A stretch of 37,446 bases of DNA from Endomicrobiia bacterium (GTDB taxonomy: Bacteria > Elusimicrobiota > Endomicrobiia > Endomicrobiales > Endomicrobiaceae), in the NCBI GenBank assembly GCA_009776745.1, contig WRNH01000010.1, forward strand, positions 1 to 37,446, in the 5' to 3' direction. The notes below the pieces were generated by a model that ran no database searches, was not told the DNA's origin, and saw only the letters and a program-made list of their open reading frames with translations. The position numbers and the translations under genes are program-made. Below are positions 16,535-24,333 of the stretch, piece after piece (within the stretch, counting starts at the first letter, position 1; every line of letters starts with the position of its first letter).

Positions 16535-16909
16535 ATGAACATTCCGCAGGATTTGAAGTACACAAAAACACATGAATGGATAAAGGTTGAAGGAAACAAA
16601 GCAAAAGTCGGCATAACTGATTTTGCGCAGCATGAAATAACCGATGTTGTTCACGTTGAGCTTCCGGAAAACGGTAAAAATGTAAAAAAGGCTGCCCCCG
16701 CGGCGGTGATTGAATCCGTTAAATCGGCTTTTGACATTTATTCGCCTATGAGCGGAAAAATTGTCGAAATAAACGAGAATCTTATGTCTGCGCCCGAGCT
16801 TATAAACCAGTCGCCGTATGAAAACGGCTGGCTTTTTGCCGTTGAATTTACCGATAATAGCGAGCTTGCGGATTTGCTGAGCGCTGAAGATTATCACAAA
16901 AGTATATAA
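16535..16909 (+). CDS. gcvH: Glycine cleavage system H protein
   Basis: GcvH is the lipoyl shuttle that carries the aminomethyl group between P, T and L proteins of glycine decarboxylase. The 124-residue length is typical. Visible features: YTKTHEWIKVEGNKAKVGITDFAQ (given here in family terms), then AVIESVKSAFDIYSPMSGK with K63 as the lipoylated lysine, and NQSPYENGWLF near the C-terminus. GAGGG (16526-16530) is a good ribosome binding site for the ATG at 16535. Thirteen bases separate it from gcvPA, so H, P1 and P2 form one unit. No gcvT or lipoamide dehydrogenase gene is present in the window. Confidence 0.97.
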   Translation: MNIPQDLKYTKTHEWIKVEGNKAKVGITDFAQHEITDVVHVELPENGKNVKKAAPAAVIESVKSAFDIYSPMSGKIVEINENLMSAPELINQSPYENGWLFAVEFTDNSELADLLSAEDYHKSI

Positions 16910-16922
16910 ATACAACATAAAC

Positions 16923-18257
16923 ATGGATTACATATCACAAAACCAAAAAGACAAACAGGAAATGCTGAAAGTTTTAGGTATTGCAAATACCGAAGAGCTT
17001 TTTAATGTTATTGCTGAAAACTGTAAAGCAAAAGAACTTAATATTTCAGGAGGGCAAAGCGAGCAGGAACTTTTAAGCGCTTTTAAAAAGCTTGCGTCAA
17101 AAAATAAGATACTTGCGTCCTTCAGAGGAGCTGGAATATATGATCATTATATTCCTTCTCTGGTCGGAGAAATAACAGGCAGAAGCGAATTTTGGACTGC
17201 GTACACGCCTTATCAGCCCGAAGCAAGCCAAGGTACTCTTCAAGCGATATTTGAATATCAAAGCATGATTTGCGCTTTAACCGCGATGGACACGTCTAAT
17301 GCGTCGCTTTATGACGGGGCTTCGGCGGCAGCCGAAGCGGCGCTGCTTGCTTTAAGAGTTTCCGGAAAAAATAAAATTCTCGTTTCTTCGGTTTTGCATC
17401 CCGAATATTTACAAACTATAAAGACATATCTTGAAAATTCAAAAGCTGAAATCGTAACGCTTAATTTATTATCGTCCGGCGGAAATATTGAAAAAGGCAC
17501 GCTTTGCGCGGCATTGGACGATGATACCGCGGCGGTGATAATACAGTCCCCGAATTATTTGGGCGTTGTCGAGGATATGGAAGCGCTGTCTTCGGCTGTA
17601 AAAGAAAACAACTCTCTTTTTGTAGCGGTCGTAAATCCTATTTCTCTCGGCGTTTTTAAAGCTCCCGGCGAATACGGCGCTGATATTGCCGTCGGTGAAG
17701 GGCAAATCCTAGGCAATGCCATGGGATTCGGAGGAGCGACGTTTGGTTTTATGGCGGTAAAAAAAGAGCTTGAATGGAAAATGCCGGGCAGAATTGTCGG
17801 ACAAACGACGGATAAAGACGGAAACAGAGGTTTTGTTTTGACATTACAGTCCAGAGAGCAGCATATAAGAAGGGAAAAAGCCACGTCTAATATATGCACA
17901 AACGCGGCATTGAACGCCTTGGCGGGATGCGTTTATCTTTCGGGCTGGGGAAGCGAAGGATTAAAAAAGCTTGCGGAAACGAATATTGCGAAAGCAAGAT
18001 ATGCGTTTAACAAGATCAAGGGCATTGAAGGATTTAAACCTAAATTTGAAGGCTTCGCTTTTTTTAATGAGTTTGTTGCAGAAACGCAAAAAGATATAAA
18101 AAAGCTTAATAAGGCGCTTATCAAAAACGGCTTTTTGCCGCCGCTTGATTTGTCGGATTTTGGAAAACAGTTTAAAGGGTGTTTGATGTTCTGCGTTACG
18201 GAGCAGAGGACAAAAGCTGAAATTGACAAAGTTGTCGAGATACTGGCGAAGGTTTAG
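16923..18257 (+). CDS. gcvPA: Glycine dehydrogenase (decarboxylating) subunit 1
   Basis: Subunit 1 of the two-part P protein, which with subunit 2 decarboxylates glycine and loads the aminomethyl group on GcvH. The 444-residue length is normal for the split form. Motifs: FRGAGIYDHYIPSLVGEI (about 63-80), FWTAYTPYQPEASQGTLQAIFEYQ (in pieces, about 95-118), DGASAAAEAALLALR, and QTTDKDGNRGFVLTLQSREQHIRREKATSNIC (in pieces), all conserved in GcvPA. It lacks the PLP lysine, which is in subunit 2. The ATG has no clear ribosome binding site, so coupling to gcvH is likely. A 228-base spacer with repeat copy C separates it from gcvPB. Confidence 0.96.
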   Translation: MDYISQNQKDKQEMLKVLGIANTEELFNVIAENCKAKELNISGGQSEQELLSAFKKLASKNKILASFRGAGIYDHYIPSLVGEITGRSEFWTAYTPYQPEASQGTLQAIFEYQSMICALTAMDTSNASLYDGASAAAEAALLALRVSGKNKILVSSVLHPEYLQTIKTYLENSKAEIVTLNLLSSGGNIEKGTLCAALDDDTAAVIIQSPNYLGVVEDMEALSSAVKENNSLFVAVVNPISLGVFKAPGEYGADIAVGEGQILGNAMGFGGATFGFMAVKKELEWKMPGRIVGQTTDKDGNRGFVLTLQSREQHIRREKATSNICTNAALNALAGCVYLSGWGSEGLKKLAETNIAKARYAFNKIKGIEGFKPKFEGFAFFNEFVAETQKDIKKLNKALIKNGFLPPLDLSDFGKQFKGCLMFCVTEQRTKAEIDKVVEILAKV

Positions 18258-18262
18258 AAAAA

Positions 18263-18478
18263 ATTACGAATTGGGTTTCTCTAAAAACCTATCTAAAGCG
18301 GTGTCATTTCCGTGAAAACGGGAATCCATTTTGTCGTTATCGTCGGACATATTTAAAAGCAGCATGGATACCCGTTTTCACGGGTATGACAAATTGGGTT
18401 TTTAGAGAAACCCAATTACGAATCAAAGACGCGAAAAGACATTTTGCGGTTTATTCGTAATTGCCGTTAAAAAGCGGG
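18263..18478 (+). repeat. Nested palindromic repeat, copy C, with direct repeats
   Basis: AATTGGGTTTCTCTAAAAAC (18269-18288) is the exact inverted complement of 18398-18417. TTACGAAT occurs in direct orientation at 18264-18271 and 18416-18423, as expected for a target-site duplication or a repeat-boundary motif. The core has two mutually inverted arms (about 18312-18339 and 18363-18390), GTCATTTCCGTG... and ...CACGGGTATGAC, each also a small hairpin (CCGTgaaaACGG). The copy is followed by TTCGTAATTGCCGTTAAAA (about 18460-18478). It lies between gcvPA and gcvPB. Confidence 0.85.
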
Positions 18479-18485
18479 TAAATAA

Positions 18486-19916
18486 ATGGAAAAACTTTTA
18501 AATGAAATATCATCGGAATGCAAAGCGGCTTTCAGCGTTAATTGCGATGTTGAAATCGAATTGAATATTCCTGAAAATTATAAAAGAAACGGCGATATAG
18601 GCTTGCCGCGCGTCGCCGAAAATGATTTGCTGAGGCATTTTACCAACCTGTCCGGAAAAAATTACGCGCTCAGCACAACTTTTTATCCTCTCGGCTCTTG
18701 CACAATGAAGTACAATCCTTTAATAAATGAAAAAATTGCCAAACTTGACGGGTTCAATGACATACATCCTTTGCAGCCTGCGGAAACGGTTCAGGGAGCT
18801 TTGGAACTTATTTATAATCTTGAAAAAGATTTATGCGAAGTTTCCGGGATGGACTATTTTTCGTTGCAGCCGGCGGCAGGAGCTCAAGGTGAATTTGCGG
18901 GACTTTTAATAATCGCAAAATATTTTAAATCGATAAAACAAAAAAGAACAAAGGTGATAGTTCCGGACTCGGCGCACGGAACAAATCCGGCTTCTGCGGC
19001 TTATGCGGGTTTTGAAACGATCCCTTTGAAATCTGAAAATGACGGAACTCTTTCGGCTCAGAAAGTTAAAGAAATTTTAACTCCCGATACCGCTGCTATA
19101 ATGCTTACGGTGCCGAACACTTTGGGCGTTTTTGAAAAAGAGATATCCGAGATCTCAAAGATCGCGCATGAAAACGGCACGCTGCTGTATTATGACGGCG
19201 CGAATTTAAACGCGCTTATGGGAATGGCGCGCCCCGGAGATTTAGGTTTTGATGTTATGCACATAAATCTCCATAAAACATTTTCGACGCCGCACGGCGG
19301 CGGCGGTCCGGGATCCGGTCCTGTCGGAGTTAAAGCGTTTCTGGAACCTTTTTTGCCTGTGCCGAGAGTTGAAAATAAAAATTCAAAATTTGTTTTAAAT
19401 TATAAAAAATCGAAGAGCATCGGCAAGCTGAAAGCTTTTTTCGGGAATTTTCCCGTACTCGTGAAAGCGTATGCGTACATAAAGTCTTTAGGCGGCAAAG
19501 GGCTTAAAAACGCTTCGGTTCAGGCCGTGCTCAATGCAAATTATATGCTTGCGAAATTTAAAGAAAAGATAAACGTTCCTGCGGGAAACAGATGCATGCA
19601 CGAATTTGTTTTATCGCCGAAATCAGTCTTGCAAAACGGCGTAAGGACCGTAGACATAGCCAAAAGGCTTTTGGATTACGGTTATTATGCCCCGACGGTA
19701 TACTTCCCTTTGATAGTTGAAGAAGCCATTATGATAGAGCCTGCTGAAACCGAGTCAAAAGAAACTTTGGATCAGTTTATTGAAACGCTTGATAAGATAA
19801 TTTTTGAAGAAGCCGTAAACGAGCCGCAAAAAGTTAAAGACGCTCCGGTAAATACTTCCGTAAAAAGGCTTAATGAAGTTGAAGCTGCAAGAAAGCCCGT
19901 TCTTAAATGGAAATAG
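18486..19916 (+). CDS. gcvPB: Glycine dehydrogenase (decarboxylating) subunit 2
   Basis: Subunit 2 of the split P protein; it holds the PLP cofactor. The 476-residue length is normal. Key features: LPRVAENDLLRHFTNLS, TTFYPLGSCTMKYNP (near 62-76), QPAAGAQGEFAGL, VPDSAHGTNPASAAYAGF and the PLP-binding segment MHINLHKTFSTPHGGGGPG with the Schiff-base lysine in LHKT. The C-terminal part has HEFVLSPK and YFPLIVEEAIMIEPAETESK. The start follows the outer end of repeat copy C directly (AAGCGGG upstream). Despite the inserted spacer it is probably still read with gcvH and gcvPA. Confidence 0.97.
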   Translation: MEKLLNEISSECKAAFSVNCDVEIELNIPENYKRNGDIGLPRVAENDLLRHFTNLSGKNYALSTTFYPLGSCTMKYNPLINEKIAKLDGFNDIHPLQPAETVQGALELIYNLEKDLCEVSGMDYFSLQPAAGAQGEFAGLLIIAKYFKSIKQKRTKVIVPDSAHGTNPASAAYAGFETIPLKSENDGTLSAQKVKEILTPDTAAIMLTVPNTLGVFEKEISEISKIAHENGTLLYYDGANLNALMGMARPGDLGFDVMHINLHKTFSTPHGGGGPGSGPVGVKAFLEPFLPVPRVENKNSKFVLNYKKSKSIGKLKAFFGNFPVLVKAYAYIKSLGGKGLKNASVQAVLNANYMLAKFKEKINVPAGNRCMHEFVLSPKSVLQNGVRTVDIAKRLLDYGYYAPTVYFPLIVEEAIMIEPAETESKETLDQFIETLDKIIFEEAVNEPQKVKDAPVNTSVKRLNEVEAARKPVLKWK

Positions 19917-19957
19917 ACTTGATCATAAGAAGTACGAATTGTAATTGCCGTTAAAAT

Positions 19958-19986
19958 TTGATACACTCTTGACATTCTTGTTTAAA
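19958..19986 (+). promoter_or_regulatory. Candidate promoter of the ABC sugar importer
   Basis: TTGATA (19958-19963), 17 bases, then TTTAAA (19981-19986). The -35 directly follows the repeat end TAATTGCCGTTAAAAT (about 19942-19957), an arrangement also seen before rpmE. A second TTGACA at 19969-19974 lacks a good -10 at 17 bases. Confidence 0.4.
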
Positions 19987-20022
19987 TAACAATCAAAAAT
20001 AAATTTTTTTTGGAGGCTGTTA

Positions 20023-21324
20023 ATGTCAAAATTTAAATTGTTTGTTCTTATGCAGGTTTTATTTGCGTTTGCCTGCGTGATGTTTACTACGGGCTGCGGT
20101 AAAGAAAAGAAGCAGTTTAAAGCGGATGTAATGATATGGCATTGGATGACGGACAGGCAGGAAGCTTTTGAGAAATTGGCGGAACAGTATTATAAACAAA
20201 CCGGAATAAGAGTCGCGTTTGAAACATACGCTCCTACCGACGTGTATAAAAATAAAATTTCAGCGGCGGCAACGGCAAACCTCTTGCCGGATGTTTTCAA
20301 TCCGATGGCTGACAAAAAAGAAACTGCGGCATATATAAATGCCGGATTTATAGCCGATCTTACCGAAGAAATGGAAACAGACGAATGGAAAGAGACATTT
20401 TTCCCGAAAGCATTATCTCAGAATACTTTTGAGTTCGGAAATGAATGGGATGTAAAATCCGGAATATATGCTGTTCCTCTTGACGTTAATTCATTAATGA
20501 TTTATTACAATAAAGATTTATTTGCCCAAGCGGGGCTTGATCCTGAAAACCCTCCGAAAACATGGCCTGAATTTATAGAAGCCGGAAAAGCTTTAAGAGC
20601 GGCCAATATACAGCCTTTCACAAGCGGATTCGGAGAAGGCTGGCTTATCGGAGCTTTTGCTCAGTCTTACCAGTGGAATCTTTTCGGCAAAGAAGGCGTG
20701 TTGGAAACGATTGAAGGGAAGATTTCTTATACCGACCCGAGATGGGTAAAAATATTTGAGCTTTTTTCCGAAATGAGAGAGCACAAGCTTTTCGCGTCGG
20801 GAATCGTGACAATGGTAAATAAAGACGCCGAAAGAAGTTTTGCCACGGGAAAAGCCGCGATGGCTTTCAACGGTTCATGGGGCGTGAATGTGTATCATTC
20901 GATGGCTCCGAATCTTAATTACGGCGTTATGCCTCCTCCGGCGCTTACGGATGCCGAATATCCTTTGTTGATGTTCGGAGGGGAAGGTTCGTCTTTGTTT
21001 GTTAACGAGAAATCTCAAAATAAACAGAAAGCGATAGATTTTCTGAGATGGATGACTCAGGTCGAGTCGCAGGTGTTTCTTGCGGAAGAAACATTGAACA
21101 TTCCTTCAAATAAAAATGCGGCCTCGGATCTTCCTCCTGTATTGAGAGTTTTTTCGGAAAATATTGTGAATACTTTCGACTCATTGCCTAAAATTGAAAG
21201 CTGGCAGGTGACTAATTTTATAAATATCAACCTGCAGTCTGTTATAATCGGAGAAAGAACTCCGGCGCAGGCGGCAAAAGAAGTTCAGGATGAAAAAGAA
21301 AGGCAGATGAAGGCAGGAAAATGA
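20023..21324 (+). CDS. ABC importer sugar-binding lipoprotein (family 1)
   Basis: Extracytoplasmic binding protein of a CUT1-type carbohydrate importer, 433 residues. The N-terminal signal ends in a lipobox, TTGC (the Cys at about residue 25), so it is a membrane-anchored lipoprotein. The mature start ADVMIWHWMTDRQEAFEKLAEQY, the EMET..WKETFFPKAL region, YAVPLDVNSLMIYYNKDLFAQAGLDPENPPKTW (in pieces) and FATGKAAMAFNGSWGV are typical of extracellular solute-binding protein family 1 (MalE/UgpB-like). GGAGG lies a few bases upstream. The gene overlaps the first permease gene by ATGA, so the importer is one operon. The substrate is probably an oligosaccharide or sugar derivative, but cannot be named from sequence. 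Confidence 0.93.
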   Translation: MSKFKLFVLMQVLFAFACVMFTTGCGKEKKQFKADVMIWHWMTDRQEAFEKLAEQYYKQTGIRVAFETYAPTDVYKNKISAAATANLLPDVFNPMADKKETAAYINAGFIADLTEEMETDEWKETFFPKALSQNTFEFGNEWDVKSGIYAVPLDVNSLMIYYNKDLFAQAGLDPENPPKTWPEFIEAGKALRAANIQPFTSGFGEGWLIGAFAQSYQWNLFGKEGVLETIEGKISYTDPRWVKIFELFSEMREHKLFASGIVTMVNKDAERSFATGKAAMAFNGSWGVNVYHSMAPNLNYGVMPPPALTDAEYPLLMFGGEGSSLFVNEKSQNKQKAIDFLRWMTQVESQVFLAEETLNIPSNKNAASDLPPVLRVFSENIVNTFDSLPKIESWQVTNFININLQSVIIGERTPAQAAKEVQDEKERQMKAGK

Positions 21325-22211
21325 AAATAACCCCGAAGGAAAAAATCAGCAATTTCAGTTTTGTCGTACCCGCGCTGATTTTATTTTTAGTATTCAATTT
21401 ATATCCTATACTTAGAACGTTTCAGCTGAGCGTTTTCCAGTGGAACGGTATAGATAAGGATATGATATTTGTGGGTTTGGCTCAATACAAGCACATATTG
21501 TTTCATAATCCTGCATTCTGGAAGTCAATGTGGAATGCCGGATATGTAACGATACTTTCTCTTACTCTTCAAAACGGTCTTGCGCTACTTTTGGCTCTTC
21601 TTGTGAGCAGAAACATAAGAGGCGAAAACATATACAGAACCGTATTTTTTCTTCCGCCGGTTTTATCGGGAGTTGTCGTAGGTTTGATATGGAAGTTTGT
21701 GTATGACGGCAACTTCGGCATTCTTAACCATTTTCTTGCAAATATAGGATTTATTCAGTTTCAGGATTTTGCGTGGCTGTCTGAAATAAAGACGGCGCTG
21801 ACTTCCGTTGCCGTTGTGCATATGTGGAAAGGTTTCGGATACGGTTTTATCATTTTGCTTGCCGGCCTTCAGACTATCCCGCAGGAATTATACGAAGCTG
21901 CGGAGGTTGACGGCGCAGACGCGTGGCAGCAGTTTAAAAATATTACGTTTCCTTTGCTGATCCCCATCTTTACCATAGTATCGATATTAACGATATTAGG
22001 TTCAATGCAAATATTTGACCTTATATATTCCATGACAAGAGGCGGCCCCGCGGGGCATACGCATGTTCCAATAACTAAAATATACGAATATATGAGCAAC
22101 GGCGAATTCGGATATTCGACTGCGATGGCGGTTATATTCGCGATGGTATTGCTTGTAATATCGTTTGCCCAGATATATGCGTCAAAAAAATTAAATTATA
22201 ACAGCAAATAA
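21321..22211 (+). CDS. ABC sugar importer permease, MalF/UgpA type
   Basis: Inner-membrane permease of 296 residues with six predicted segments. It has the family N-terminus FVVPALILFLVFNLYPILRTF and the EAA loop LYEAAEVDGADAWQQFKNITFPLL (near 190-213), which docks the ATPase. YSMTRGGPAGHT near residues 237-248 is a hallmark of this permease type. The start codon overlaps the stop of the binding-protein gene. It pairs with the next gene to form the channel. No ATPase gene follows, so an MsmK/UgpC-like ATPase must be encoded elsewhere. Confidence 0.94.
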   Translation: MKITPKEKISNFSFVVPALILFLVFNLYPILRTFQLSVFQWNGIDKDMIFVGLAQYKHILFHNPAFWKSMWNAGYVTILSLTLQNGLALLLALLVSRNIRGENIYRTVFFLPPVLSGVVVGLIWKFVYDGNFGILNHFLANIGFIQFQDFAWLSEIKTALTSVAVVHMWKGFGYGFIILLAGLQTIPQELYEAAEVDGADAWQQFKNITFPLLIPIFTIVSILTILGSMQIFDLIYSMTRGGPAGHTHVPITKIYEYMSNGEFGYSTAMAVIFAMVLLVISFAQIYASKKLNYNSK

Positions 22212-22220
22212 GGGACGGTA

Positions 22221-23060
22221 ATGAATATTTTTAAAATCAAAAAAAATCTTGAAGACACCGTAACGCACGTAATTCTGGCAGTTGTGTCCGTTACATGTCT
22301 TTTTCCGGTATTTTGGATGCTTTCTTCTTCGCTGAAAACCCAGGAGGACATATTTGCCAAAATTACGCTTTTGCCGGAAACGTGGAACTGGTCAAATTAT
22401 GTCACCGCTTTTGTAAAAGCCGATTTCGGACAATACTTTTTAAACAGCGTTTTTTATACTGTTGTGGGCGTGTTTTTTGTGGTGTTGATATCTTCTCTGG
22501 CGGCCTACGCTTTTGCAAGGCTTGAGTTTTGGGGGAAAAACGTGCTTTTTTATGTGCTTATAGCCACTTTGCTGATACCGATTCCGGGCTCATTTGTGCC
22601 TCTTTATCTGCTTTTGAAAAGTTTAGGGCTTCTTGATTCAAGATTGGGTCTGCTTTTGTGTTATATAAGCAGCGGACTTGCTTTTGCGATATTTCTTTTG
22701 AAGGGTTTTTTCGACGATTTGCCTAAAGAGCTTGAGGAAGCGGCTTTGATAGACGGATGTTCGCGCTTCGGAATATACTGGAGAATTGCGGTTCCTTTGG
22801 CAAAGCCCGCGATCGCGACGATCGTTATCATGAACTCGCTTTCAATTTGGAATGAATTTCTTCTCGCATTAGTCGTATTGCAGGATAAAGCAAAAATGCC
22901 GATACAAAGAGGTTTGATGGTTTTTCAGGGGACGTTTATAACGGATTATCCGCTTCTTATGGCGGGACTTACAATAGCAACAATACCTATCGTTATTATT
23001 TATCTGCTTATGCAAAAACACATAGTCAAAGGCATTGCCGCCGGAGCTATTAAAGGATAG
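22221..23060 (+). CDS. ABC sugar importer permease, MalG/UgpE type
   Basis: Second permease of the importer, 279 residues with six predicted membrane segments. Features: FPVFWMLSSSLKTQEDIF near the N-terminus, LAAYAFARLEFWGKN, LLIPIPGSFVPLYLLLKSLGLLDS (in pieces), the EAA loop LEEAALIDGCSRFGIYWRIAVPL, and a short C-terminus ending KGIAAGAIKG, which is characteristic of this family. It starts 9 bases after the first permease with AGGGACGG upstream. It is the last gene of the importer unit. The next gene is a predicted sugar-phosphate phosphatase. Confidence 0.94.
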   Translation: MNIFKIKKNLEDTVTHVILAVVSVTCLFPVFWMLSSSLKTQEDIFAKITLLPETWNWSNYVTAFVKADFGQYFLNSVFYTVVGVFFVVLISSLAAYAFARLEFWGKNVLFYVLIATLLIPIPGSFVPLYLLLKSLGLLDSRLGLLLCYISSGLAFAIFLLKGFFDDLPKELEEAALIDGCSRFGIYWRIAVPLAKPAIATIVIMNSLSIWNEFLLALVVLQDKAKMPIQRGLMVFQGTFITDYPLLMAGLTIATIPIVIIYLLMQKHIVKGIAAGAIKG

Positions 23061-23150
23061 CGGTGCGGATGCACGGATGCGCGGAAACGGTAATTTTGCC
23101 GTGTCTTGCTGCCGGTATTATTAACAAATATAAAATTCCCAAGGATAAAA

Positions 23151-23774
23151 ATGTCAATAAGCGTTGTGATTTTTGATTTGGGCAAAGTCGTTTTTGATTT
23201 TAATTTGTCCAAATTTACTTCGGCATTTTCAAAAAAGACTTCAAAAAAAGGCGAAGATATCAATAAACTTATTTTTGAATACTGGGATCTCGCCGCGTCC
23301 TTAGAAACCGGAAAAATAACTCCGTTTGATTTTTACGAACAGCTTGCCAAAAAAACTCATTACTCGGGCAGCTACAATGAGTTTACGGTAATCTGGAACG
23401 ATATGTTTACTCCAATATCGGGCACAATAGAAATAATCGCCGCGGCGGCCGCCGAATATAAACTCGCGATGCTTTCCAATACAAACGAACTTCACTTTGA
23501 ATTTTTAAAAGGCGCCTATCCGCAGATTTTTCTTTTGTTTTCAGGCTTTCACTTATCGTATCAAATGGGCGCGCGAAAACCTGACGGCGAAATTTATGAA
23601 AAGATAATACAATATTACGGCGTGCCTCCGGAAGAACTGTTTTTTACGGACGATATGCAGGTTAATGTCGATGCCGCGAAAAAACACGGCATAAAAGCTT
23701 ATCAATTTACTACGCCGGCGAATCTTATAGCGGATTTAAGGAAGGAAGGAGTAGACGTAACGGCAGCAGTTTAG
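23151..23774 (+). CDS. HAD-superfamily phosphatase (YihX-like)
   Basis: Haloacid dehalogenase-like hydrolase of 207 residues. Motif I is VIFDLGKVVFDF, with the nucleophile Asp and Gly at the position of the second Asp, as in the YihX/glucose-1-phosphatase group. Motif II is MLSNTNELH. Motif III is GARKPDGEIYEKI (the Lys of KPD), and motif IV is ELFFTDDMQVNVDAAKKHGI with the metal-binding Asp pair. Between motifs I and II lies a helical cap (SLETGKITPFDFYEQLAK). I choose ATG 23151, with AAGGA five bases before it, rather than the TTG at 23106, since the family begins right at the SVVIFDLG strand. Its place after a sugar importer fits a sugar-phosphate substrate, but that is inference. Confidence 0.88.
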   Translation: MSISVVIFDLGKVVFDFNLSKFTSAFSKKTSKKGEDINKLIFEYWDLAASLETGKITPFDFYEQLAKKTHYSGSYNEFTVIWNDMFTPISGTIEIIAAAAAEYKLAMLSNTNELHFEFLKGAYPQIFLLFSGFHLSYQMGARKPDGEIYEKIIQYYGVPPEELFFTDDMQVNVDAAKKHGIKAYQFTTPANLIADLRKEGVDVTAAV

Positions 23775-23846
23775 AACCGGACGTCTCTGCACAATTAGAA
23801 GATCGGAAGTTTTGCAGCTGTAAATAGAGTCTGTCATGAGGAATAT

Positions 23847-24263
23847 ATGATTGATTTCGGCGTAAGCCCCGCGAAACAGAAAGAGCTTGAAAAAAAGTTT
23901 CTGGAATTAAATATAAATGAGAGCGATATTGAAGAAAAGTTTATCAGGTCGTCCGGAAAAGGCGGCCAGAACGTCAATAAAGTATCGACCGCCGTTTTTT
24001 TAAAGCATATTCCTACGGGTATAGAGGTAAAATGCAGCAGGGAAAGAACGCAGCTTTTAAACAGATTTTTGGCAAGGCGGCTCCTTGCGGAAAAAATTGA
24101 AGAGATGATTTTGGGAATAAAGTCAAAAAAGCGTCGGGAAATAGAAAAAATAAGAAGACAAAAACGGAAACGTTCAAAAAGAGCTAAAGAAAAAATGCTT
24201 GAAGCAAAGAAACGCGTTTCCATAAAAAAACAAAACAGGCGTTTTAACGGCAGAGAGGAGTAA
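23847..24263 (+). CDS. Codon-independent peptide release/ribosome-rescue factor (GGQ domain)
   Basis: A 138-residue stand-alone class I release-factor catalytic domain. RSSGKGGQNVNKVSTAVFLKH holds the GGQ that triggers peptidyl-tRNA hydrolysis, then PTGIEVKCSRERTQLLNR. There is no codon-recognition domain. The C-terminal tail (about 90-138) is extremely Lys/Arg-rich, like the ArfB/YaeJ and mitochondrial C12orf65-type tails that enter the empty mRNA channel of stalled ribosomes. The role is therefore rescue of non-stop ribosomes. It is separate from the true prfA at 30480. Which subfamily (ArfB or the RF-1-like protein type) cannot be settled by eye; the GGQ function is secure. Confidence 0.88.
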   Translation: MIDFGVSPAKQKELEKKFLELNINESDIEEKFIRSSGKGGQNVNKVSTAVFLKHIPTGIEVKCSRERTQLLNRFLARRLLAEKIEEMILGIKSKKRREIEKIRRQKRKRSKRAKEKMLEAKKRVSIKKQNRRFNGREE

Positions 24264-24333
24264 ACGGCAAAAGGCAGAGCAATAATGAGTTGGAGCTTAC
24301 ATTTTAGATTTATAACAACAAAGCGGGAGAAAA

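Noticed and set aside
19969-19998. TTGACA at 19969 as the -35 of the ABC importer
   Set aside because: The hexamer 17 bases on (ATCAAA) is a poor -10; the TTGATA/TTTAAA pair just upstream fits better.
23106-23150. Upstream TTG start for the HAD phosphatase
   Set aside because: The added 15 residues do not match the family, and AAGGA sits correctly before ATG 23151.
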